6,798 nt of DNA from Spirochaetaceae bacterium (GTDB lineage Bacteria; Spirochaetota; Spirochaetia; Treponematales; Breznakiellaceae). The position numbers and the translations under genes were made by a program. Below, piece by piece: positions 1 through 6,679 of the stretch; within the stretch, counting starts at the first letter, position 1; every line of letters begins with the position of its first letter. The stretch spans positions 1-6,798 of the forward strand of contig JAIRZA010000150.1 of the NCBI GenBank assembly GCA_031267475.1, written 5' to 3'. The notes below the pieces were generated by a model. The model saw only the letters and a list, made by a program, of their open reading frames with translations, did no database searches and had not been told where the DNA came from.

Positions 1-2418
1 GTAGGAAGCGCCGCCGCCATCGAAAAACTCATACAAATAGTAACAACAAAAAAAGCCGGCAATAAAATCGTCGTAGTCTCCGCATTTTCCGGCGTTACCG
101 ACACACTAATCAGAATGGCCCGGACAGCAGAACAAGGCAATAAATTCGATGAAATACTATCAACACTCAACAAACGACACATCGAAACAACAGAAACACT
201 ACTACAAAACCCAGCACGCGACACAGCACTCTCAAAAATAGACACACTATTCACAGAACTACACCGCGTACTCGACGGAGTCTTCATACTAAAAGAACTC
301 TCACCCCGCTCACTCGACTACATAATGAGCTTCGGAGAACGCCTATCCGCATCACTAATCGCCGAATACTTCAAAGCACACGGAACAAACACCGAGTACC
401 TCGATACACGCGAACTCATAAAAACCAATGAACACTACGGCAACGCCAAAATCCTCGCGGAAGAAACATATAAAAACATAAAAAACTACATCAAAGAACA
501 CAAAACACTACAAATCGCCGCCGGATTCATAGCATCCACACAAAAAGGACACACAACAACACTCGGAAGAGGCGGCTCCGACTACACAGCCGCAATTTTT
601 GGCGCAGCCCTAAACGCGGAAATAGTAGAAATATGGACAGACGTTGACGGAATCCTCACATCAGACCCCAAAATGGTCAAAGACGCATTCTGCATAGACG
701 AAATCTCATATTCCGAAGCCGTAGAGATGTCGCATTTTGGCGCAAAAGTCCTATATCCGCCAACAGTCCAACCACTATTCGAGAAAAAAATCCCCATTTT
801 GATAAAGAACAGCTTCAACCCAACAGCCAGAGGCACACTCATTTCAGACAAAAAAGCAAAAAACCCATGGCCCGTACGCGGAATAAGCTCGCTTGGAAAC
901 ATAACACTAATAACCGTACAAGGAACAAGCATGGTCGGCGCAACCGGATTTTCTTCACGACTCTTTGGAGCGCTCGCCCGGCGCGGAGTCAACATCATCC
1001 TAATAACACAAGCATCAAGCGAATACTCAATATGCCTTGCCGTCATACCCGGCGACACCAGCACCGCGCTAACAGCCATCTCGGAAGAATTCGCAATTGA
1101 GATACGAGACGGACAACTAGAAACCCCAAAAGCGGAACAAAACCTAGCCGTCATAGCCATAGTAGGCGACAACATGAAAAACGCATCAGGAATAAGCGGC
1201 AAAGTCTTTTACGCGCTTGGACGGAACGGAGTAAACGTCATGGCAATAGCGCAAGGCTCGTCTGAAATAAACATATCGGCAGTAGTAGCAATGCAGGACG
1301 AAGCCAAAGCCCTCAACGCCATACACGAAGCGTTTTTCCTGTCAGGAACACGCTATGTAAACCTGTTTCTTACCGGCTGCGGACTAATAGGCGGCACACT
1401 ACTAGAACAAATAAGCACACAACGAGAAACACTAGCCGGCCATTACAAAATACAAATAAACATCTGCGGACTAGCCAACTCCCGCAACATGATATTCGAC
1501 AGCAAAGGAATCCCCCCGGCAGAAGCAAAAACACAACTCGCAGCCTCAACCGAACCATTCGAAATCAACAACTTTACACAACAAATGAAAACACTCAACC
1601 TGCCGAACAGCTGTTTCTGCGACTGCACAGCGAGCGAAACAGTAGCATCCGCGTATGAAACAATCTTACAAGCGGCAATTTCCATAGTAACACCCAACAA
1701 GAAAGCCAATTCTGGCCCATTCGAATATTATAAACGCCTTACCACATACTCACGCGACAGAGGCATCCCCTACCTGTATGAAGTAACCGTATGCGCGGGA
1801 CTGCCAGTCATTTCCACATTACGCGACCTACGCCTGTCAGGAGACAAAGTTTTGCGCATAGAAGCAGTCCTTTCCGGCACACTAAGCTTCATTTTCAACA
1901 ATTTTGACGGCAAGAAAAGCTTTTCCGCCCTAGTACACGAAGCAAAAGCCAAAGGCTACACCGAACCCGACCCCCGCGACGACCTTAACGCGATGGACGC
2001 GGCGCGAAAAGCGCTAATTTTAGCGCGGGAATGCGGGATGCCGCTCGAATTTTCTCAAGTAGCCATAGAACCAATACTACCGGAAAGCTGTTTCAAAGCC
2101 CCGGATGTACCATCCTTCTTTAAGGAACTAGAAAAACTAGACACAGACTTTGAAAAAATCCGAAGCGCCGCCGAAGCCGAAGGCAAACGCCTGCGGTACA
2201 TCGCCGTGATAGAAGCAGACACCGCCCGCATGAGCCTGAGAGCGGAGCCGCCGGAAAGCCCCTTCCGCTCTCTCGTTGACTCGGACAACATCGTTGCGAT
2301 AACCACAGAACGCTACAGCAAACTGCCAATGGTAATAAAAGGACCAGGCGCGGGCGCTCAAGTTACCGCCGCAGGCGTTTTTGCCGACATAGTACGCATC
2401 GCCCGCACACTGGTATAG
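1..2418 (+). CDS. thrA: Bifunctional aspartate kinase/homoserine dehydrogenase, 5'-truncated by the window edge
   Basis: This enzyme would catalyse the first and third steps of the aspartate pathway to threonine and methionine: ATP-dependent phosphorylation of aspartate, and NAD(P)H reduction of aspartate semialdehyde to homoserine. The frame is open from base 1 (805 residues visible). The first residues, VGSAAAIEKL, match the sequence just after the family's KFGGTS motif, so roughly ten residues are missing and the ATG at 115 is internal. Visible landmarks, numbered from base 1, are the kinase motif RGGSDY (190-195), SHFGAKVL (244-251), two ACT-type segments (about 301-370 and 381-450), the dinucleotide-binding GCGLIGG (459-465), VTPNKKAN (563-570) and the dehydrogenase signature GYTEPDPRDDLNAMDAARK (652-670). 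E. coli ThrA has SG where this has NA before MD. The total length agrees with the roughly 820-residue family, and the ACT domains suggest threonine feedback. No thrB or thrC follows. Codons end overwhelmingly in A or C. Confidence 0.96.
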   Translation, partial: VGSAAAIEKLIQIVTTKKAGNKIVVVSAFSGVTDTLIRMARTAEQGNKFDEILSTLNKRHIETTETLLQNPARDTALSKIDTLFTELHRVLDGVFILKELSPRSLDYIMSFGERLSASLIAEYFKAHGTNTEYLDTRELIKTNEHYGNAKILAEETYKNIKNYIKEHKTLQIAAGFIASTQKGHTTTLGRGGSDYTAAIFGAALNAEIVEIWTDVDGILTSDPKMVKDAFCIDEISYSEAVEMSHFGAKVLYPPTVQPLFEKKIPILIKNSFNPTARGTLISDKKAKNPWPVRGISSLGNITLITVQGTSMVGATGFSSRLFGALARRGVNIILITQASSEYSICLAVIPGDTSTALTAISEEFAIEIRDGQLETPKAEQNLAVIAIVGDNMKNASGISGKVFYALGRNGVNVMAIAQGSSEINISAVVAMQDEAKALNAIHEAFFLSGTRYVNLFLTGCGLIGGTLLEQISTQRETLAGHYKIQINICGLANSRNMIFDSKGIPPAEAKTQLAASTEPFEINNFTQQMKTLNLPNSCFCDCTASETVASAYETILQAAISIVTPNKKANSGPFEYYKRLTTYSRDRGIPYLYEVTVCAGLPVISTLRDLRLSGDKVLRIEAVLSGTLSFIFNNFDGKKSFSALVHEAKAKGYTEPDPRDDLNAMDAARKALILARECGMPLEFSQVAIEPILPESCFKAPDVPSFFKELEKLDTDFEKIRSAAEAEGKRLRYIAVIEADTARMSLRAEPPESPFRSLVDSDNIVAITTERYSKLPMVIKGPGAGAQVTAAGVFADIVRIARTLV

Positions 2419-2488
2419 AAACAGATTCATTTTCACGACCACTAGATAAAAATTTGAAAATGGTGCAAAATGATTGAACTCACATAGT

Positions 2489-3523
2489 ATGCAGAGGAAA
2501 AACCATCATTCCGCGCGTGAAGCAGGCGTCTTTTTTGAGCCCGTGAATCGCATACAGCCAGATGGAAAAGTACGCTGTGAAATATGCCCCCGTCAATGCA
2601 CACTGAATGACGGCGGACTAGGCGCCTGCAAAACACGCGCCGGCGGAGGCAAACTGCCGTTTTATGGATACATCAGTTCGGCGGCCGTTGATCCAATCGA
2701 AAAGAAACCACTATTTCACTATCGCCCGGGTGAAAACATTTTTTCGATAGGATTTACAGGCTGCAATATGCGCTGCCCATTTTGCCAGAACTGGCATATT
2801 TCACAAACAACAGACACCGCCGCGCAAATGATTCCGCCGGAAGAAATCATAACTAAAACAACAGCGCTTGGCTTAAAACAGATAGCATACACCTACACCG
2901 AACCGCTCATTCATTTGGAATATCTGATAGACTGCATGACACTCGCCCGCGCGCGCGGCATAGCGAATGTACTCGTAACCAACGGCTGCGTTACACCAAA
3001 AGCCGCCGCCGCAATCATGCCGCTCACAGACGCCGTGAATGTTGATCTAAAATGCTTTTCAGAAAGCAAATACCAAAAAATACTAGGCGGGTCGCTTTCC
3101 GCCGTAAAACATTTTATAAAAGCGTCATCGTCGGCGGGCGTTCATACAGAAATAACAACACTAATAGTCCCTGATTTTAATGACAGCGAACAAGAAATTG
3201 ACAGGTGTATCGATTTTATCGCATCAATATCTAATAATATTCCATGGCATATCAGCGCCTATCATCCGGCTTACAAATGGACTACTCCGCCCACAAAACC
3301 AGAAACCATTTTAGCCATAAAAAAACACGCCAAACAAAAACTATTATATTGCTATACAGGAAACATAATTGATGATGATAACGATACTTTTTGCGCTAAC
3401 TGCGACTCGGTTTTGCTGAGACGCGACAACTATAAAATAAAGAAATTGGAACTCGTAAAGAAAAATGAAGACGGCATTTATTATTGCGGACAATGCGGAG
3501 CAAAAACGCCGTTGCAGTATTAG
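2489..3523 (+). CDS. amrS: AmmeMemoRadiSam-type radical SAM enzyme (AmrS)
   Basis: This is a cytosolic radical SAM protein of the AmrS family, often mis-named pyruvate formate-lyase activating enzyme; its reaction is not firmly established. Numbered from the ATG at 2489 (344 aa), it has an N-terminal cysteine cluster CEICPRQC plus Cys47 (Cys30, 33, 37, 47). The radical SAM CxxxCxxC is in GCNMRCPFCQNW (Cys92, 96, 99), which would hold a 4Fe-4S cluster. YTYTEP, VTNG and HISAYHP follow as in the family. The C-terminus has two CxxC pairs (Cys302/305 and 333/336), like the rubredoxin-type knuckle of AmrS. A TTG start at 2474 would add five residues. I prefer the ATG, though neither has a convincing Shine-Dalgarno. 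It starts 70 bp after thrA and ends 55 bp before prs. The usual partners, Memo and AMMECR1 proteins, are not in the window. Confidence 0.88.
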   Translation: MQRKNHHSAREAGVFFEPVNRIQPDGKVRCEICPRQCTLNDGGLGACKTRAGGGKLPFYGYISSAAVDPIEKKPLFHYRPGENIFSIGFTGCNMRCPFCQNWHISQTTDTAAQMIPPEEIITKTTALGLKQIAYTYTEPLIHLEYLIDCMTLARARGIANVLVTNGCVTPKAAAAIMPLTDAVNVDLKCFSESKYQKILGGSLSAVKHFIKASSSAGVHTEITTLIVPDFNDSEQEIDRCIDFIASISNNIPWHISAYHPAYKWTTPPTKPETILAIKKHAKQKLLYCYTGNIIDDDNDTFCANCDSVLLRRDNYKIKKLELVKKNEDGIYYCGQCGAKTPLQY

Positions 3524-3541
3524 CGAAAGTTGGCCGGTAAA

Positions 3542-3574
3542 CTTAAATTATCGAACAACTCTAATTTAGGGGAG
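3542..3574 (+). promoter_or_regulatory. Inverted repeat touching the prs ribosome binding site
   Basis: A strong Shine-Dalgarno, GGGGAG at 3569-3574, lies four bases before the prs ATG. Directly upstream, TAAATTA (3544-3550) is the exact reverse complement of TAATTTA (3562-3568), separated by 11 bases. Two more pairs, one of them G-U, extend the stem to 3542/3570 and take in the first two G of the Shine-Dalgarno. The stem is AT-rich and short, so it could be a weak translation-modulating hairpin, a protein-binding site or chance. The ribosome site is confident; the regulatory role is not. Confidence 0.4.
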
Positions 3575-3578
3575 TTTT

Positions 3579-4682
3579 ATGAAGAATGATTTTGTAATAA
3601 CCGCTACAGAGACAATGCGGAATTACGCGGCGGTAGTATCAGGAATTTTAAACAAGTATCCGGATTTTTCTACAAAACAAAACTTGAGCGCGATTGACGG
3701 ACTTGATGTAAAATGCTTTGCGGACGGCGAGATGGAAGTTGAAATATCAACATCCGTGCGTGGAAAAGATGTTATCATTTTTTCAAGCAGCGCCCGCAAC
3801 GAGGCGGGACTCGATGTAAACAAGGCGAAACTTGAACTTTACCACGCGGTTGACGCGCTGAAACGCTCGCGCGCCGAGCGGATTATTGTGTTTGAGCCTT
3901 ACGTGTCCTGCGGGCGCTCAGACAGGCCGCTTATGCGTAATTCTGTGGGGCTTTGGATTCACTTCAAGACGCTTGTGAACCTCGGCGTTTCGCATATCGT
4001 AACTTATCAGCTTCATTCTGATAAATCTAAAGCGATGATTGATCCCGCTTTGTGTATTTTTGACGATGTTCCTGTTTTTACTCTGCTAAAAAAGTATTTA
4101 TGCGATCATTACATAAAAGACATAAACACGCTGGAAACTACGGTTCACAACAATTGGGCGTTTTGCTCCGTCGACGCGGGCGGTGAAAAACTCACGCGGC
4201 GTTTCGCCAACGCTTTTAACGCGCCGCTTGTTGTCGCTCATAAACAACGGAATTATTCAAAAATGAATACGGTCGAATCTATCAATATTCTTTCCGCGGA
4301 ATCTATTAAAGGCAAAGTCCTTTGGATTGTTGATGATATGATCGATACCGGCGGCTCAATCAAGAGTCTGGTTTACGCGCTCGCAAAACAGAATCCGGCG
4401 GAGATTAACGTTGTCGCCGTCCACGCTCCGTTTTCACCGCCGGCCCGCGAGCGTATTGCGGAGCTTACGGCGCAAAAGCTCCTAAAACGTATCATCGTTA
4501 CAGACACGATATACTTTCCGCCGTCAACGCCTACGGATTTTCCTAACTTGCAGATTGTGCCGTCTGCGGAATTATCGGCGCGTGTTATAAGTAATATTGT
4601 GTCAGACCGCTCTATGTCCGATATTCACAAAGTATTTAACGCGCGGGAATATTTGAACAACTTAGATCTATTTTCAATGTGA
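3579..4682 (+). CDS. prs: Ribose-phosphate diphosphokinase (PRPP synthetase), divergent long form
   Basis: It makes 5-phosphoribosyl diphosphate from ribose 5-phosphate and ATP, the precursor of purines, pyrimidines, NAD, histidine and tryptophan, in the cytosol. The ATG is set by GGGGAG four bases upstream. The 367-residue product is longer than the usual 310-320. Visible are FADGEMEVEI (47-56) in the ATP/ribose-phosphate region, RGKDVIIFSS (61-70), CGRSDRP in place of the usual ARQDR, a flexible loop HKQR (221-224) that keeps the Lys and the Arg two residues later of the classical KRR, and the PRPP-binding loop VDDMIDTGGS (251-260). The classical signature DLHSPQ is QLHSDK here (144-149). 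This points to an atypical subfamily rather than a damaged gene, because the catalytic loops are intact. Unlike thrA and popT, it uses T- and G-ending codons freely. It could be co-transcribed with amrS. Confidence 0.92.
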   Translation: MKNDFVITATETMRNYAAVVSGILNKYPDFSTKQNLSAIDGLDVKCFADGEMEVEISTSVRGKDVIIFSSSARNEAGLDVNKAKLELYHAVDALKRSRAERIIVFEPYVSCGRSDRPLMRNSVGLWIHFKTLVNLGVSHIVTYQLHSDKSKAMIDPALCIFDDVPVFTLLKKYLCDHYIKDINTLETTVHNNWAFCSVDAGGEKLTRRFANAFNAPLVVAHKQRNYSKMNTVESINILSAESIKGKVLWIVDDMIDTGGSIKSLVYALAKQNPAEINVVAVHAPFSPPARERIAELTAQKLLKRIIVTDTIYFPPSTPTDFPNLQIVPSAELSARVISNIVSDRSMSDIHKVFNAREYLNNLDLFSM

Positions 4683-4702
4683 TGTGATTTTCAATTTTTT
4701 AT

Positions 4703-4770
4703 CCCCCCAAGCCCCCGCCCTGCAAAGGACGATTGTTGTTGTTGCGTGGTGTGCGTGGGGAGGTGGGGGG
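4703..4770 (+). other. C-rich/G-rich complementary tracts downstream of prs
   Basis: A C-rich tract (CCCCCC at 4703-4708, CCCC at 4712-4715, CGC at 4716-4718) can pair with a G-rich tract (GCG 4753-4755, GGGG 4757-4760, GGGGGG 4765-4770), leaving a small internal loop and a one-base bulge. A smaller local hairpin at 4716-4731 would carry a GCAA loop. The long pairing uses G4766-4770, which also form the base of the neighbouring perfect hairpin, so the two folds exclude each other. I saw this by eye; no folding energy was computed. Confidence 0.3.
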
Positions 4771-4801
4771 TATTTCAAAACTGGTGTTTTGAAATACCCC
4801 C
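4766..4801. terminator. Perfect 16-bp hairpin between convergent prs and tatD
   Basis: GGGGGTATTTCAAAAC (4766-4781) is the exact reverse complement of 4786-4801, with a four-base loop TGGT. It lies six bases past the tatD stop and 83 bases past the prs stop, where a two-way terminator would be expected. On neither strand is the stem followed by a T-run, so a classical Rho-independent mechanism is not supported. It may instead stabilise 3' ends, block read-through between the convergent genes, or be a copy of a dispersed palindromic repeat. Confidence 0.55.
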
Positions 4802-4807
4802 TGTAAA

Positions 4808-5644
4808 TTAATTCAAGTTAAAACTGAGTCCGAAAACACGCGCGGCGTTTCGTTTGACGGTTTCTTTCAATTCTTCAATGTCAATTTTCAGCAATTCCGC
4901 CGCGCAACGGTATGTTTGGATTATCATGCCGGGGTGTGCGGGCTTGCCGCGGTAGGGCGCGGGCGCGAGGTACGGGCTGTCTGTTTCCAGCAGTAATCGG
5001 TCAAGCGGAACGCTTTGCAAGGCTTCGCGCAGGCTGCCTGCGTTTTTGAATGTGATGTTTCCCGCAAATGAAATGTAATATCCCATATCCAAAAACGCGC
5101 GGGCTTCGCGGGTGTTGTACGAAAAACAGTGTATTATCCCGTGTGCGCCGGGGTGGGACGCTAATGTTTCTATTGTTTCTGCGGGCGCTTCGCGTGAATG
5201 GATTATGATGGGTAGTTGTCTGCGGCGGGCTAAATCTAGTTGGGCTTCCAAAAGCGCTCGTTCCGCCGGGTTGTTATCTGGGTTTTCGCGTCTGTCAAAG
5301 CCGCATTCGCCTATAGCGACGACGCTTCCGGCGGGGGCGGTGTTGATGTTTTGTTCAAGGGTGTCTATTTGTTGTTTTGTCTGCGCGAGGATGTCTTTGT
5401 GCGGCCAAATGCCTGCCGAAAAGTGTACTTGTTCAAAATGTGAAAATGTGTGTACGCGCTCCGCAAGGTCGCCGGCTATGGTTCCAATGTCGATGATTCC
5501 GGCAAATCCTGACTTGAATAGTCCGGAAACGCAGTTTTCAGCGTCTATTCCGCGCGCGTCAAGGTATGAAAGGTGCGCGTGGGTGTCAAATAGTCCATTG
5601 CATCCGGTGTTTAGTTCAAAATTATCTGTGGGAAAATTTGTCAT
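4808..5644 (-). CDS. tatD: TatD-family metal-dependent hydrolase/deoxyribonuclease
   Basis: A cytosolic TIM-barrel hydrolase of the amidohydrolase superfamily; characterised relatives are divalent-metal DNases, but the physiological substrate here cannot be read from sequence. The start at 5644 gives 278 aa and places the metal motif DTHAHL at residues 20-25. A longer open frame to 6019 exists, but its extra part lies wholly inside popT in another frame and looks unrelated to the family. Predicted metal ligands are all present: His22, His24, Glu113 (AIGECGFD), His149 (PIIIHSRE), His172 (GIIHCFS) and Asp222 (LLLETDSPYLAP). Two deviations stand out: GIWPH (78-82) where most members have GxHPH, and RGKPAHPG where RGKRNEP is common. 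The ATG overlaps the popT stop as ATGA, with a purine-rich AGAAGAG (5653-5659) upstream, implying translational coupling. Confidence 0.92.
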   Translation of the reverse strand: MTNFPTDNFELNTGCNGLFDTHAHLSYLDARGIDAENCVSGLFKSGFAGIIDIGTIAGDLAERVHTFSHFEQVHFSAGIWPHKDILAQTKQQIDTLEQNINTAPAGSVVAIGECGFDRRENPDNNPAERALLEAQLDLARRRQLPIIIHSREAPAETIETLASHPGAHGIIHCFSYNTREARAFLDMGYYISFAGNITFKNAGSLREALQSVPLDRLLLETDSPYLAPAPYRGKPAHPGMIIQTYRCAAELLKIDIEELKETVKRNAARVFGLSFNLN

Positions 5645-6453
5645 TTGTATTTCTCTTCTAGTCTGCCCATCCAGAGTCCGAGTAAAATTCCGGCTATGAG
5701 CGCTAGGGCGCATATTAGGGTTCCGCCGCTTAAATAGTTGTAGTCTGTTGGGATGATCATGAGGGTTGAGGCTAGTACGATGCCGAAGACGAAGTGGAAT
5801 AGTCCGGCGTAAATCTTTTTTAAGAGTATTGCTATTAATGATGATAGGGAAAAGAGGCATATTGCGCCGCCGAGTATTATTGGCAGTAGTACGTGAAAAT
5901 CTAGTGTTTTGAATGCTTCTACCATTGGTTTGTACATTCCAAAATATACGAGGAAGTTTGACGGGCTCATGCCTGGTACTAGTACGCCGAGTGCTATTAA
6001 TGCGCCTGCTAATATCCATGTTATGAAATTCTGCGGCGCTTGGATTTCAAAGTGTCTTTCTACGCTGAATAATAATAAAAAGCCTATTGCTGTGGTTAGT
6101 ATGAGGATTATGTAGTGTCTTTTGCTGCGTCCTGCTTTGCCTGCTTCTTTCCATAGGGCGGGTAGTGTTCCTACGATGCAGCCGATGAAGCCCCACAGGA
6201 CTTCTCCTTCGTAGTTTTCAAGGAAAAATGCCAGCGGGTGCGATAGTATGAATATGCCGCCTAATGCGCCTAGTCCTACTGGTATGAAAAATAGTACGTT
6301 TTTGAAGAAATTTTTGGTTATGTGGGCTATGAAATCGATTATTCTTTCGTATAGTCCAAATACTGCCGCGAGGGCCCCGCCTGATACTCCGGGGAGTATG
6401 AAGCCTGTTCCTATTAGTATGCCTTTTAAAAGGCGTAGTGTCCAATCTATCAT
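5641..6453 (-). CDS. popT: DUF368/PopT-type polyprenyl-phosphate translocase
   Basis: A multi-pass inner-membrane protein of 270 aa. DUF368 proteins have been reported to recycle undecaprenyl phosphate across the cytoplasmic membrane for cell-wall and surface-polymer synthesis, so that role is inferred from family. It is almost entirely hydrophobic, with about eight or nine likely membrane segments. The first hallmark, ILPGVSGG, is at 19-26. The second, in the C-terminal half, reads VPGMSPSN (159-166) rather than the more usual PGxSGS, so it may belong to a distinct subgroup. It ends in a charged tail, RLEEKYK. AGAGG (6458-6462) sits four bases before the ATG. Its stop overlaps the tatD start by four bases. 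Codons end mostly in A or C, as in thrA. No cell-wall gene is nearby to support the role independently. Confidence 0.88.
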   Translation of the reverse strand: MIDWTLRLLKGILIGTGFILPGVSGGALAAVFGLYERIIDFIAHITKNFFKNVLFFIPVGLGALGGIFILSHPLAFFLENYEGEVLWGFIGCIVGTLPALWKEAGKAGRSKRHYIILILTTAIGFLLLFSVERHFEIQAPQNFITWILAGALIALGVLVPGMSPSNFLVYFGMYKPMVEAFKTLDFHVLLPIILGGAICLFSLSSLIAILLKKIYAGLFHFVFGIVLASTLMIIPTDYNYLSGGTLICALALIAGILLGLWMGRLEEKYK

Positions 6454-6457
6454 ATTG

Positions 6458-6462
6458 CCTCT
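6458..6462 (-). promoter_or_regulatory. Ribosome binding site of popT
   Basis: Read on the minus strand, AGAGG is followed by CAAT and then the ATG at 6453. The spacing is short but usable, and no better start codon lies nearby in frame. It fixes the start so that the hydrophobic N-terminus MIDWTLRLLKG leads directly into the first membrane segment. Confidence 0.5.
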
Positions 6463-6482
6463 GTGCTTAAAGTGGGTTTGTT

Positions 6483-6495
6483 CACTAAGTTAGTG
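6483..6495. promoter_or_regulatory. 13-bp palindrome upstream of popT, possible operator
   Basis: CACTAAGTTAGTG is a perfect inverted repeat of six bases around one central base. It ends about 30 bases before the popT ATG, between the AT-rich presumed promoter and the ribosome binding site. That position suits a repressor site, but a single short palindrome can arise by chance and no regulator gene is present. Confidence 0.25.
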
Positions 6496-6567
6496 TCAGG
6501 TTCGCTTCCGCTTGTCTGTTAAAACTTATGAAATATGAATAATGTTATATGAAAACCGAAAAAAGTA

Positions 6568-6620
6568 CACCCCGCCCCCGCCAGTGGGTTTCTATGCGCT
6601 CCGCGCCAGCATACCGTAAG
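6568..6620. repeat. GC-rich imperfect direct repeat, copy A (53 bp)
   Basis: Aligns without gaps to 6727-6779 at 42 of 53 positions, counted by hand. It contains two small hairpins. The first is CCCG-CCAG-TGGG (6577-6588). The second is GCGC-TCC-GCGC (6596-6606). The downstream 6621-6679 is not matched after copy B and holds further short stems, GCCTT/AAGGC and TGGCA/TGCCA (6659-6663 with 6672-6676). Confidence 0.7.
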
Positions 6621-6679
6621 CCGTTTTCACTTCGTGCCTTCGTTCCTATAAAGGCGATTGGCATACGCGACTGCCAGCC

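Larger units (their letters stand above)
6454..6566 (-). other. AT-rich leader upstream of popT
   Basis: No coding frame is visible here. Bases 6520-6566 are AT-rich and probably hold the popT-tatD promoter, but I could not find a -35/-10 pair with good match and spacing, so no promoter is called. A palindrome at 6483-6495 lies between this AT-rich part and the popT start. Beyond 6566 the composition switches sharply to GC-rich repetitive sequence. Confidence 0.35.

Noticed and set aside
115..117. ATG as the true start of thrA
   Set aside because: The open frame upstream to base 1 encodes conserved aspartate kinase sequence, including VVVSAFSGVTDTLI.
582..1202. 206-residue minus-strand open frame inside thrA
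   Set aside because: It lies opposite well-matched kinase and ACT coding sequence. The near absence of T- and G-ending codons in thrA leaves few antisense stops, so long shadow frames are expected.
2460..2487. Tiny leader frames MVQND and MIELT before amrS
   Set aside because: Five-codon frames are common by chance. There is no Shine-Dalgarno, regulatory codon run or attenuator hairpin.
2489..3523. Pyruvate formate-lyase activating enzyme
   Set aside because: The N-terminal CxxCxxxC cluster, the motif order and the C-terminal paired CxxC match AmrS, and no glycyl radical enzyme is nearby.
4670..4695. Direct repeat ATTTTCAAT at 4670-4678 and 4687-4695 plus a T-run, as a prs terminator
   Set aside because: There is no stem before the T-run, and a nine-base AT-rich repeat is weak evidence.
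5112..5699. 195-residue plus-strand open frame opposite tatD and the end of popT
   Set aside because: It is antisense to all the conserved TatD motifs and has no recognisable domain.
5645..6019. N-terminal extension of TatD by 125 residues
   Set aside because: The extension overlaps popT in another frame, is rich in Arg, Asn and Thr, and lacks family similarity. The ATG at 5644 fits TatD length and the ATGA overlap.
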